Of a stretch of 64,000 bases of DNA, positions 1-8,380 are shown piece after piece. Below the pieces are notes generated by a model, which did no database searches, was not told the origin of the DNA, and saw only the letters and a list, made by a program, of their open reading frames with translations. The translations under genes were made by a program, and so were the position numbers. The number at the start of each line of letters is the position of its first letter. Position 1 is the stretch's first letter. This DNA comes from UBA5078 sp033721235 (GTDB lineage Bacteria > Pseudomonadota > Gammaproteobacteria > Pseudomonadales > Pseudohongiellaceae), in contig JAWWAY010000013.1 of assembly GCA_033721235.1 (NCBI GenBank), positions 17,574 through 81,573 on the forward strand, in the 5' to 3' direction.

Positions 1-127
1 ATATTGATGCTCCATACTTTGCATTAGACTAAACCTTGTCGCTTAGCACTTGTGTTCAGACAAAATAAAAATTCTACGCTATGCTTTCACTATACTAATC
101 AAAAACCCTGTGGAAAAGGAGTTCAAT

Positions 128-709
128 ATGACAAACCGCTGCTGGTGGCCGGGGGAAGACCCGCTTTATATCGACTATCACGACAAAGAGTGGGGCGTAC
201 CTGTTACCGATGAACAAACTCAATTCGAATTCCTTTGCTTAGAAACGCAGCAAGCAGGGCTAAGCTGGATAACGGTACTCAGAAAACGCGAACACTACCG
301 CAAGAAGTTCCACAATTTCGATCCGGTGAAAGTGGCAAAGATGACGGACAAGGCCATAGAAAAATTGCTATTAGACAAGGGCCTCATTCGCAACCGCCTA
401 AAGCTATTCGCTATACGCAATAACGCCATTAGGTTTCTAGAAGTTCAAGAAGAGTTCGGCAGTTTTAACGCCTATATTTGGAGCTTTGTAGGTGGCAAGC
501 CCATTGATAGTAAGCGCAAAACAAAAGCAGACGTACCCGCAACCACCCCCGAGAGTGATGCTTTATCTAAAGATTTGAAAAAACGTGGCTTTAAGTTTGT
601 GGGCTCCACAATTGTGTACGCTCATATGCAGGCCACCGGCATGGTCAATGATCATGTCAGTACTTGCTACCGGTACAAACAAATCAAGGCTGAAAAAAAT
701 AAGGGGTAG
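128..709 (+). CDS. tag: DNA-3-methyladenine glycosylase I
   Basis: This 193-residue enzyme excises 3-methyladenine from alkylated DNA in base excision repair, in the cytoplasm. The zinc-snap ligands of the TAG family are visible as Cys5, His18, His176 and Cys180, and the conserved segment ETQQAGLSW carries the catalytic-site Glu39. Length is close to the E. coli protein (187 residues). The open frame reaches back to position 50, but the ATG at 128 has AAGGAG just upstream and gives the typical N-terminus MTNRCWWPG, so I start it there. The next gene is convergent. Function follows from the family and all key residues are present. Confidence 0.95.
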   Translation: MTNRCWWPGEDPLYIDYHDKEWGVPVTDEQTQFEFLCLETQQAGLSWITVLRKREHYRKKFHNFDPVKVAKMTDKAIEKLLLDKGLIRNRLKLFAIRNNAIRFLEVQEEFGSFNAYIWSFVGGKPIDSKRKTKADVPATTPESDALSKDLKKRGFKFVGSTIVYAHMQATGMVNDHVSTCYRYKQIKAEKNKG

Positions 710-744
710 GACGGGCACCCTTAATGAGGGTGCCCACACAAACG

Positions 745-1245
745 CTATTCGGCTTCGTCTTCCTCTAGCTGAGCGTTAAGAAAGGCCTGATAGCTAGCTT
801 TACTGACTTCGGCGGCCTTTTGCTGAAACACAATTTGATGCAGCATCTCGGCTAATTCATCACGAAAGGTGTCGCTATGCAAATAACCGCAGACCGCCCC
901 ATCTTTAGGCTCTAAAGCGCGCTTTTTTAAATCTTCGCGGTGATCCTCTGTCACAATAATCACAGGCGTTTCAGAGCGCAGCGGTTGCTTGCGCTCCAAC
1001 TCGCGGAGCCGATACAAAAACTGATCGCGCGGCTTTTTGTGATTATTCCAGCCCGTAATAATGCAAGAAAGCTTATTGGTGAGTAAGCCAAAACCACGAT
1101 CATACTGCCTAATAACGTCCATGGCATTGGACTCGTTATAGGTGTTAATGCTGGTATACAAACCCGTAGCGCCAATCTCTGCGGCAATCTCGTCCACTAG
1201 TTTATTATCTAGGTCGTAAACTAAAATTACTGGCTTAAAGCTCAT
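745..1245 (-). CDS. Degenerate response-regulator receiver protein
   Basis: This is a 166-residue cytoplasmic protein that looks like a stand-alone CheY-type receiver domain followed by an acidic C-terminal tail (EEDEAE). The beta-strand pattern ILVYD, LSCIITGWN, PVIIVTE is receiver-like, and Thr99 matches the conserved Thr/Ser. The phospho-acceptor Asp expected in the third strand is Gly65 (ITGW where CheY has SDW), and the conserved Lys of the KPF loop is replaced around LHS at 122-124. It therefore probably cannot be phosphorylated in the usual way. GAGGA precedes the ATG. It lies 27 nt after the SDR gene on the same strand, so the two may be cotranscribed. Partner and role are unknown. 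Confidence 0.65.
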   Translation of the reverse strand: MSFKPVILVYDLDNKLVDEIAAEIGATGLYTSINTYNESNAMDVIRQYDRGFGLLTNKLSCIITGWNNHKKPRDQFLYRLRELERKQPLRSETPVIIVTEDHREDLKKRALEPKDGAVCGYLHSDTFRDELAEMLHQIVFQQKAAEVSKASYQAFLNAQLEEDEAE

Positions 1246-1272
1246 CTTACATCCTCACTAAAGACGCCATTA

Positions 1273-1995
1273 CTATTTCAATAGTTGGCCGCCGTCTACA
1301 TCTACAGTGGTGCCTGTAGCATAGCCATTTAACATTAAATAAATCAAAGCGCTGGCAACTTCTTCCGGCTTACCTACGCGCTCTATGAGCTGTCCCTGTA
1401 CCATGCCCGCGACGGCCGCATCGCGTTTATCTCCCATCCAGTCGAATAGCGCCGTATCGATAATGCCCGGAGAGACAACATTCACTCGAATGGGAGCTAG
1501 CTCGATAGCCAAGCATCGCACCATATTTTCAACCGCTCCGCCGACGCAGCTTAGAGCCGCACTATTGGCTTTAAGCTTGCGCGCTGGCGCGCCGCTAACG
1601 AAACAGATTGAACCGTCTTTAGCGACAAAAGGAGCGCCGTTTCTAGCAACTTTGGCATAGCCCCAAAGCTTTCCAAAGGCCGCTTGAAACTGCTCATCAG
1701 TTTGCTCAATAACAGGCTTCATTGTTCTCGTTCCACCTGTGGCCGCAGACACCAAGTGATCGATAGTGCCTATCTCTTTGAACAATGCAGTGAGCGCGGG
1801 CTCATCATGGGTATCAAGTTGAACGACTTTGACCTTGTCGCCCAGTGCTTGTTTCGCCGCATTAATATGAGCCTCTGAACGCCCTGCAGCCCAAACCGTT
1901 GCGCCAAGCTCGCTGGCGGCCTTCGCCGTTGCCAAGCCAATACCTGAGGTTCCCCCAATTACTACTACATTCTTACCCGCTAAACTCGTATTCAT
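1273..1995 (-). CDS. SDR-family oxidoreductase without the usual YxxxK
   Basis: This 240-residue cytoplasmic protein has a Rossmann fold of the short-chain dehydrogenase/reductase superfamily. The cofactor motif GGTSGIG is at residues 14-20, and the AGRS segment after the second strand suggests NADP(H). The C-terminal part RVNVVSPG, KPEEVA and VDVDGGQ is typical of SDRs. Where the catalytic Tyr and Lys (YxxxK) are expected the protein reads SAALSCVGGAVEN, so both are missing. A group of bacterial SDRs shares this layout, so this looks like a family trait rather than a mutation. I chose the ATG at 1995 (weak GAGCGAGAGA upstream); an in-frame extension to 2055 is possible. Substrate unknown. 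Confidence 0.8.
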   Translation of the reverse strand: MNTSLAGKNVVVIGGTSGIGLATAKAASELGATVWAAGRSEAHINAAKQALGDKVKVVQLDTHDEPALTALFKEIGTIDHLVSAATGGTRTMKPVIEQTDEQFQAAFGKLWGYAKVARNGAPFVAKDGSICFVSGAPARKLKANSAALSCVGGAVENMVRCLAIELAPIRVNVVSPGIIDTALFDWMGDKRDAAVAGMVQGQLIERVGKPEEVASALIYLMLNGYATGTTVDVDGGQLLK

Positions 1996-2143
1996 TCTCT
2001 CGCTCTCTTGTACGTTGTATTTGTCTTTCTCGTTCAGTTTTATCAGCAGCTGCAAATAGTATCACAGATACCCCGAAAGCCTCTTTACCACAGGGGCGTA
2101 AACTGGCATCTTGTGCGCGTCAACTTATCTTTGGAGACCCTCT

Positions 2144-2461
2144 ATGCCCAAGCTTTTTAGCCTTACTATTATCGCCTCTTTATTGACTGCATGCGGCAGC
2201 TGGGTACAAGTCACTTCTGCTGGACAAAATGTTAGCGTGGCTAGCCCTAGCGAAGTGAGCAATTGCACTCGCATAGGCAGCAGCACTTCCAATGCCTTGG
2301 ATAAAATTGGCTTCATCGACAGAAGCGGCAATAAGCTGCAAGAAGAGCTTATCAACCTAGCCAGAAACGAAGCTGGCGACATGGGTGGCAACCGTATCGT
2401 TATTGAGTCCCCTATTAGCGAAGGGACACAGTCCTTTGGCATTTATCGCTGCGGCCTTTAG
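2144..2461 (+). CDS. DUF4156-type lipoprotein
   Basis: This is a small lipoprotein of 105 residues. The signal peptide MPKLFSLTIIASLLTACGS ends in a clear lipobox (LTAC), so the mature protein is lipid-anchored, most likely in the outer membrane. The mature part holds two further cysteines (VSNCTRIG and YRCGL) and a segment IGFIDRSGNKLQEEL resembling DUF4156 proteins such as E. coli YjeI. No enzymatic residues are evident. The ATG at 2144 has TTGGAGA upstream; the frame runs back to a TTG at 2111, which would place charged residues before the signal peptide. It is followed by a GC-rich hairpin and a convergent transporter gene. Function unknown. Confidence 0.75.
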   Translation: MPKLFSLTIIASLLTACGSWVQVTSAGQNVSVASPSEVSNCTRIGSSTSNALDKIGFIDRSGNKLQEELINLARNEAGDMGGNRIVIESPISEGTQSFGIYRCGL

Positions 2462-2503
2462 AAGAGCCCAATCGTGCTGAGGCCCGCCAGCAGGCGGGCT
2501 CTT
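2462..2503. terminator. Hairpin terminator between convergent genes
   Basis: GCCCGCC (2482-2488) pairs with GGCGGGC (2493-2499) around an AGCA loop and is followed by TCTTATCT on the plus strand. A competing stem pairs AAGAGCCC (2462-2469) with GGGCTCTT (2496-2503). The site lies between the DUF4156 gene and the convergent symporter gene. The T-tract is weak, so the strength as a terminator is uncertain. Confidence 0.5.
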
Positions 2504-2510
2504 ATCTCCT

Positions 2511-3755
2511 CTAAACGGGGTTTGGCCCCACTAAAACTTCCTTATCCAAGTCTCCTTCCCAGTTCGCTACTGCAGTGGATACTGCCAGATCACCCGTCAC
2601 ATTCACGCATGTTCTCGTCATATCCAAAGGTCGATCGAAAGGAATGATGAAGCCCACGACCGTGGCAATCTGCTCAGGCGATAAGCCAATAGCCCCCATC
2701 ACTGCCGCCATCAAGAAGACCGAAGCTCCCGGCACTGCTGCCGTACCGATGGACACAAGAGCCGTTGCGCCAATTATCAACAAGTAGTCCAAGCCTACTA
2801 GGTCGATGCCGAATGCCTGTGCGGCGAACACCGTGACAATACCTACATATAGGGCGGTCCCATCCATATTGATGGTAGCGCCTAAAGGAATGACCGTCGT
2901 CGCAACGATAGGGGAAACCCCTAGATTCTTTTCTGCTACTGAGAGAGTCACTGGCATGGTCGCCGAGCTCGACGAGGTGGAAAATGCCACCAGCATGGCA
3001 TCTTTTGCACCACTTAAGAAACGCAATGGGGGCACTTTGACCAAGAACTTCATGATGGCTCCATGGGTAATGACCACGTGCAGGACACAGCCCAATAGGA
3101 CCGTCAGCGCCAAGCCTACGACGTCCAAAAGCGCGGCCACCCCTTGCGTGCCGGACACCCACGCAATCAATGCAAAGACGCCGAAGGGGGCAATCTCCAT
3201 CACCCAGCCAGTAATCTTTAGCATCACTTCTGAGCCCGCATGCATCAAAGTCGCCACAGGCCTGGCCTTCTCTCCAGACACCATAGTGGCCACGCCAAAC
3301 ATCAGCGCAAAGAAGATAATTGCCAAAATATTACCTTCCGCTAAAGCAGCCACTGGATTACGAGGGACAATACTAATAAGGCGTTCGCTAAGAGGCATGG
3401 CTTCTTGCACCACCCCTGGCACAGCACCAGATAGATCTATGCCCACTCCCGGCTTGGTGATTACCGCCAGGCTCAAGCCAATGGTGATAGCGCAGACGGT
3501 GGTAAACATATATAGGGCAAGAGTTTTCGCACCAAGACTGCCCAGTTTCTTAGGGTCGCCCATGGCAATAATGCCCGACACTAGAGTAAAGAATACTAGG
3601 GGCACGACAACCATATTGATCGAGCGCATGAAAAGATCGCCCACCCAGCGAATAGACGCAGCGCCTTCACCCCAGACAGCCCCTACGACAATGCCAAGTA
3701 ATAGCGCTACCAAAATACGCTTCCAAAGATCTATGCTAAACCAGGTCTGCCACAT
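2511..3755 (-). CDS. Dicarboxylate/amino acid:cation symporter (SLC1/DAACS family)
   Basis: This 414-residue inner-membrane carrier couples uptake of dicarboxylates or acidic amino acids to Na+ or H+. The SLC1 signatures are visible: the serine-rich re-entrant loop STSSSSATMP, the substrate-site motif NMDGTALY, and the second re-entrant loop around GTAAVPGAS, followed by GFIIPFDRPLDMTRT. Length fits GltP/GltT/DctA-type proteins. The ATG at 3755 has GAGGAA at good spacing; an upstream TTG at 3770 overlaps that Shine-Dalgarno sequence and is unlikely. The gene stands alone, divergent from the ferredoxin reductase gene. Exact substrate cannot be read from sequence. Confidence 0.92.
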   Translation of the reverse strand: MWQTWFSIDLWKRILVALLLGIVVGAVWGEGAASIRWVGDLFMRSINMVVVPLVFFTLVSGIIAMGDPKKLGSLGAKTLALYMFTTVCAITIGLSLAVITKPGVGIDLSGAVPGVVQEAMPLSERLISIVPRNPVAALAEGNILAIIFFALMFGVATMVSGEKARPVATLMHAGSEVMLKITGWVMEIAPFGVFALIAWVSGTQGVAALLDVVGLALTVLLGCVLHVVITHGAIMKFLVKVPPLRFLSGAKDAMLVAFSTSSSSATMPVTLSVAEKNLGVSPIVATTVIPLGATINMDGTALYVGIVTVFAAQAFGIDLVGLDYLLIIGATALVSIGTAAVPGASVFLMAAVMGAIGLSPEQIATVVGFIIPFDRPLDMTRTCVNVTGDLAVSTAVANWEGDLDKEVLVGPNPV

Positions 3756-3930
3756 TGTTTGATTCCTCAAATTCTAATTATTCCTTATGGGCCGAGCCTA
3801 GAGCCTATAGAAAAAGCGCTGGCGATGCTATCCCTGCTGGCTCTGCGCCATACAGGGATAAATATTTTTAAATATGCGACAATGCGCGCCCGATTAGAAA
3901 GACGACCCGATTCAAACTAGGAAATCAGGC

Positions 3931-4686
3931 ATGACTCAGGCCCAAGATCAATGGCTTAAGGCAACGGTAGTAAGTAAGGTGCACAGGACAAACAATCTGT
4001 TTTCCCTGCGCCTAGATGCCCCTATTGCCGACTTCAAAGCCGGTCAGTACATCTCGATCGGACTAAAGGTGGATGGCAATCTCATTGAGCAGCCCTATTC
4101 GATTCTTAGCGCTCCCGGGCAATCTCCCTTAGAGTTCTTCCTCTACACAAATCTGGATGGTGAGCTATCAAGTCTGCTTGGCGAATTGCAGCCTGGCGAC
4201 CACGCCACTGTAAAGGCGCAAGCCGAAGGTGGTTTTACGCTAGACGCCGTTCCCTCTTGCAAGGACTTATGGTTACTGGCCACCGGCACAGGCGTCGCGC
4301 CGTTTCTTTCAATCTTGCAGCAAGGCGACGTTTGGAAGCGATTTGAGCGCATCGTCCTGGTTTATGCGGTAAGGCTATGGGAAGACTTAGGCTATGAGCC
4401 GCTTATCCAGCAATGGCTGACAGAGCACCCTGAGCAGTTTAAGTTTGTTCCCTTCGTCAGTCGCGAGAAAGTGGATAACACCATTCATGGCCATATACCG
4501 GCCAGCCTTTCAAATGGCTCATTAGAGCGTATGGCCGGTATCGAATTATCCCACGATGACTCACAGCTCATGCTCTGCGGTAATCCAGGGATGGTACAAG
4601 ACGCTGTAGCAGTACTAGAAGAAAAAGGCTTTACACTTAACGGCCCTGAGCAAAAAGGCCATATTACCCATGAGAGTTACTGGTAG
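3931..4686 (+). CDS. fpr: Ferredoxin--NADP+ reductase
   Basis: This 251-residue cytoplasmic flavoprotein passes electrons between NADPH and ferredoxin/flavodoxin. The FAD-binding motif appears as QPYSIL (the family usually has RxYS), the NADP-binding loop as TGTGVAPFLS, and the nucleotide-binding region as LMLCGNPGMV. The C-terminus ESYW has the terminal aromatic pair typical of bacterial subclass FPRs. AGGAAATCAGG lies just before the ATG. A strong terminator follows 30 nt after the stop. In gammaproteobacteria this enzyme often serves oxidative-stress and iron-sulfur metabolism; no regulator site is evident here. Confidence 0.93.
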   Translation: MTQAQDQWLKATVVSKVHRTNNLFSLRLDAPIADFKAGQYISIGLKVDGNLIEQPYSILSAPGQSPLEFFLYTNLDGELSSLLGELQPGDHATVKAQAEGGFTLDAVPSCKDLWLLATGTGVAPFLSILQQGDVWKRFERIVLVYAVRLWEDLGYEPLIQQWLTEHPEQFKFVPFVSREKVDNTIHGHIPASLSNGSLERMAGIELSHDDSQLMLCGNPGMVQDAVAVLEEKGFTLNGPEQKGHITHESYW

Positions 4687-4715
4687 TTGTAGCTTTAGTG
4701 ACCTATCGAACATAG

Positions 4716-4753
4716 AAAAGGCCGGCACAGAGAATTAGTGCCGGCCTTTTTTT
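4716..4753. terminator. Strong bidirectional rho-independent terminator
   Basis: AAAAGGCCGGCAC (4716-4728) pairs perfectly with GTGCCGGCC followed by a run of seven T (4738-4753), with a 9-nt loop. It sits between the convergent fpr and TonB receptor genes. The A-rich 5' side gives a T-tract on the minus strand too. Confidence 0.9.
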
Positions 4754-4796
4754 GCTCAATGCTCAGAGGATTAGGGGTGCTCTAAGCACATTGCTC

Positions 4797-7685
4797 TTAT
4801 GCCCCTGGAGTCCATTCCAGAGATACCCAGAACTGTCGTCCCCAAGGGGTTGAGAGCCTAGATTCAAAGCCACCTAAAATGCCCATACGTTGTGGTCTCA
4901 CGTCGAATACATTATTGATACCGGCGCTAATGAGAAACTCGCTATCAAGATAGTCATCTAGCACAATCGCATAGCGAGCATTCACACGCATTTCACCATC
5001 TATTTCATTCGGTGCCACCCAACCTTGTCCGTAAAGGTCACGCACCCTGTCGTCAAACTTCACGCTGTCCCAGTAGTTGGCCGAAATCGATGCGCTTTGA
5101 TTTCCTCTGAACCAATTGAACGTTAGGTTGGTTCGATACTGGGGCAGAGGCGGCACAATACCAGTATTGGCATTCTGGTAACCTAAAGCGTCTTTCACAC
5201 CGCCAAATAGATCTTGGTACTCATAGTCGGTGTAATAAGTCGTTTGCAAGGTGGCGCCAAAACTCCCCCAATCGTTGGTATCGAAAGTGTAGCGCGCCTT
5301 GAAGTCCACGAGATTAATCCACACGGAGCTAATATTAGACGCCTGGGTATACACCGTCTTCACGGTATTATCTGGATAGCGCTCAATGGGATTACCAGGA
5401 TTGGTTCTAATGCTTGCTAGGTAAGCATCAGCCGCGTTGCGGCTCGCAGAGCCTGGCGTCGGATCATAGTTCGCCTCAGTGTAACCCGACTGAGAAAGGA
5501 ACTGCTGGAACTGGAACGCAGCGGTATCTTGGCTAGTTAATGAACGAATACGATCAACATACTCGATCTCTTGATAGTCCATCGATACGCTTAAACCTTC
5601 CATTTCACCCGAAGGCTCCCAAGTGAAACCAACATTTCTAATAGTCGAAGTTTCAGGAGACAGATTCGGATTACCCGAAGAACAAGTGGTCGCGCCAACC
5701 AACGAAGTATTTGTTAACGGATCAAGCCCATTGAACAGTTCGCCGCAGTTCTCATTTGGTATGAACGGTCTCGCTTGAGTCGGAGTCGGCGCCAAGAAGC
5801 TTTCCCCCCAGGACGCTCTGACAGCAAAATCTGGAAGAGCTTCCCAGCGAATAGCAACCTTAGGAGTCGTAGCATCTAAACCAAAGTCTTTAAATTGCTC
5901 ATGGCGCACCGCCAATTGCAAATCCACCGTCTCAAAAATTGGTACTTGGAACTCGACAAATGCCGCTCGCACCTCTGAAAAATAACGCGTATCCACAGGC
6001 AGTGGCGCGCCAACGACAGTATTGTAATCAATACCCGCAGCATCAACAGGGTTGGCAAACTCACTCTCAGTAACATCGCGCCATTGATAACCAATAGCGG
6101 TTTGCACCGTACCTGCGGGCAGCTCAAACAACTCACCCGTAACCAAGGTCTCAAATATCTCTAGCTCATCACGGTCGGTCAGCCTATTTTTATCTTTGAT
6201 AACAAGGCTATTGGTCAACTCTACTGAATTACTAGTGACTCCATCCACGAAATAAGGCGATCGAGGATCCGCAGAACCAAAGGGGTTCCAGTATTCATCA
6301 CCGTTTGGCCCTCCTCTACCCTGAAGGGCCTCTTGCAACAGGCCTAAATGTATCGAATAGGAGTCATTCATTTGTCGAGCTTCTTGCTTGGAGTAATAGG
6401 TGTAACCACTCCAAGAACCTGCCAGCTCGTACTCAGCCGCCAACTTCGCTCTGTTAAGGGAGTAGTGGGTTTCGAAAGCACGAGAGCCGCCAGAGCCCTC
6501 TAGATGACTCGGCATATGAGTGTAAGCCTCGGTGAACAAACGCCAACTCCATGGCACTAAGTCTACACCGAAGGGGTTTGCCGGATGATCTTGAGGAATA
6601 AAGAGAACTTCTCGATTGTTACCACTAACTGCCGTAGTAGAGGTCGTGCGCCCTACAGTAATTCGATAGTGGTTATTCAAGGTAGCGCTTAATTTCAACC
6701 AGTCAGTCGCTTCCCAACTAATCGTATTGTAAAGATTGTAATCTTTCTCTTCGGTTGAGTAGGCAAACTGTTTTGTATATTCAAACAGACAGTAATTACC
6801 GTATGGCACCCCAGACGGGATACTAAATTTACCTTCGCCATGGGCGGGATACCCGTCATTAAAAGTACCACACGACGGATCACGCAATATGCTGCCCACT
6901 GGAGTACCGCCATGCTTGGTATAAAGCTGAGGATTTGCACCAGCTATTTCCCTAAAGCTACCAGGGTTACCGGAAAGCGATGTGCCATAATCTTTCGCCC
7001 ACTCCCTAGGTCTTTCATATTGCATTAGAGGCGTTTTCTTTTTCACCTCGAAAGCCCCAACATAGCTAATATCATTTGAGAAAGAGCGCCCCCAGAGTGC
7101 CGAGGCAGTGATGTCCTCCATGCCCGGCTCGTCCGTCACTTGATAGTAAGATCGCGCTCTAAAACCTTCAAAATCCTTAATAGGAATGATGTTAACGACA
7201 CCCGCTACCGCGTCCGACCCGTATAAGGCAGATCCGCCATCCAATACCAGTTCTAAGCGCTCCATTGCTATCTCTGGCAGAGTCGCGGAAAGCGCCGCAG
7301 AGATCGTACGCGTACCATCCACCAAGGATAAGGTCGAATTCTCGCCCAAGCCTCTCAAGTTAAAACTCGCCCCGACAGCGTCCTGAGCACCATCTTGAGA
7401 TGACAAGACATTGGCCACTACATCAGTGTTCTGCGTGTAAGTCAGATCTCGAATATAGTTAGACATGCTGGGAGCACCTGACTCAAAAAGATCAGTTTGA
7501 CTAACAGTGTCTACAGGGGAGTTTTGTGAAAATGCACTATTGCGGATATACGAGCCCGTTACGACAACCTCTTCGACTTCGGGAGCGTCGTCCTGAGCCT
7601 GTGTAACTATTGGTATGGTGAGAGAAGCTGCGATACAGGAGTGAACTAGCTGACGTAGTCTCCCACGCCGAGATATTTGAGGCAT
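4797..7685 (-). CDS. TonB-dependent outer-membrane receptor
   Basis: This is a receptor of about 960 residues for energy-dependent uptake across the outer membrane. A signal peptide is followed by a TonB-box-like segment VEEVVVTGSYI, then a plug domain with the recognisable stretch FNLRGLGENSTLSLVDGTR and LDGGSALYGSDAVAGVVNI. The rest is a long beta-barrel rich in aromatic strands. The ATG at 7685 has GGAG at 6-nt spacing; an in-frame ATG at 7709 has no good Shine-Dalgarno sequence. It is divergent from an M16 metalloprotease lipoprotein, separated by about 670 nt. Pairing with a peptidase suggests a peptide or protein-derived ligand, but that is inference. No Fur box was recognised. Confidence 0.93.
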   Translation of the reverse strand: MPQISRRGRLRQLVHSCIAASLTIPIVTQAQDDAPEVEEVVVTGSYIRNSAFSQNSPVDTVSQTDLFESGAPSMSNYIRDLTYTQNTDVVANVLSSQDGAQDAVGASFNLRGLGENSTLSLVDGTRTISAALSATLPEIAMERLELVLDGGSALYGSDAVAGVVNIIPIKDFEGFRARSYYQVTDEPGMEDITASALWGRSFSNDISYVGAFEVKKKTPLMQYERPREWAKDYGTSLSGNPGSFREIAGANPQLYTKHGGTPVGSILRDPSCGTFNDGYPAHGEGKFSIPSGVPYGNYCLFEYTKQFAYSTEEKDYNLYNTISWEATDWLKLSATLNNHYRITVGRTTSTTAVSGNNREVLFIPQDHPANPFGVDLVPWSWRLFTEAYTHMPSHLEGSGGSRAFETHYSLNRAKLAAEYELAGSWSGYTYYSKQEARQMNDSYSIHLGLLQEALQGRGGPNGDEYWNPFGSADPRSPYFVDGVTSNSVELTNSLVIKDKNRLTDRDELEIFETLVTGELFELPAGTVQTAIGYQWRDVTESEFANPVDAAGIDYNTVVGAPLPVDTRYFSEVRAAFVEFQVPIFETVDLQLAVRHEQFKDFGLDATTPKVAIRWEALPDFAVRASWGESFLAPTPTQARPFIPNENCGELFNGLDPLTNTSLVGATTCSSGNPNLSPETSTIRNVGFTWEPSGEMEGLSVSMDYQEIEYVDRIRSLTSQDTAAFQFQQFLSQSGYTEANYDPTPGSASRNAADAYLASIRTNPGNPIERYPDNTVKTVYTQASNISSVWINLVDFKARYTFDTNDWGSFGATLQTTYYTDYEYQDLFGGVKDALGYQNANTGIVPPLPQYRTNLTFNWFRGNQSASISANYWDSVKFDDRVRDLYGQGWVAPNEIDGEMRVNARYAIVLDDYLDSEFLISAGINNVFDVRPQRMGILGGFESRLSTPWGRQFWVSLEWTPGA

Positions 7686-7709
7686 ATTATTCTCCGTATT
7701 GTTAGCCAT

Positions 7710-8380
7710 GCTTTTCGCATTATGGTTGGCTTTTATTATTAGACTTCAATGAAAGAACTAAAACTAAGCAACCTAACATCATCCTCGATGACTACAGCGC
7801 AAACGGATCTGCGCTTATCAATACTTCGACAATGTACCGCTCGGTACTTCTGCCTGCGCTGGAGTTTAAACAAGTTTTCCACAAAACCGCAAACTTAAAT
7901 CCATGTGTCACTTATTAGAATCTGCACAATTAAAAACCCCAAGGAAGACACAAAAACCCTAAGCGGCTGTTATATATACACAAAACTATACGGCCAAACC
8001 TAAACCAGATATTACAATTTGAACGTTTGCTCGACAAATTAGACACAATTTGTCACATTCATGCCATGTCGCACTCTTAGTGCAGCCCTAAAAAAACATC
8101 AATGCCAGAATCTGACTACGACTAAAAACCCACACTCCGACGTCCACCTCAGCCCTACTTAAACCCTTGAGCTTTAATCATCACAGAATCCCCCTTTAGC
8201 CATACGTTCTGGCAAGCTCCAGAATATTGCTTGCAAGGCTTAGCTTGAGGGCCTTACAACGCCTTATGGGCTTAATCAAACAACTGGCCGAACCTAGGCT
8301 TAAACGGTGGACTTCTGCGTAGAATTCTTTACATTAGACAACGAAATCGAACTCCAGAAGTGAGCCTAACGGAGAGACCT
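7710..8380. other. Long divergent intergenic region
   Basis: About 670 nt between the TonB receptor and M16 peptidase start codons carry no credible ORF and no recognised RNA gene. It must hold the promoters of both transcription units. A weak sigma70-like match for the rightward operon is TGGACT at 8308-8313 and TACATT at 8330-8335 (16-nt spacer). I see no clear operator or riboswitch. Confidence 0.4.

Noticed and set aside
50..127. N-terminal extension of the tag gene
   Set aside because: The family N-terminus begins at the ATG at 128, which has its own AAGGAG.
2806..3762. 318-codon plus-strand ORF antisense to the symporter gene
   Set aside because: The minus-strand frame encodes a clear SLC1 transporter with family motifs; the antisense product has no recognisable features.
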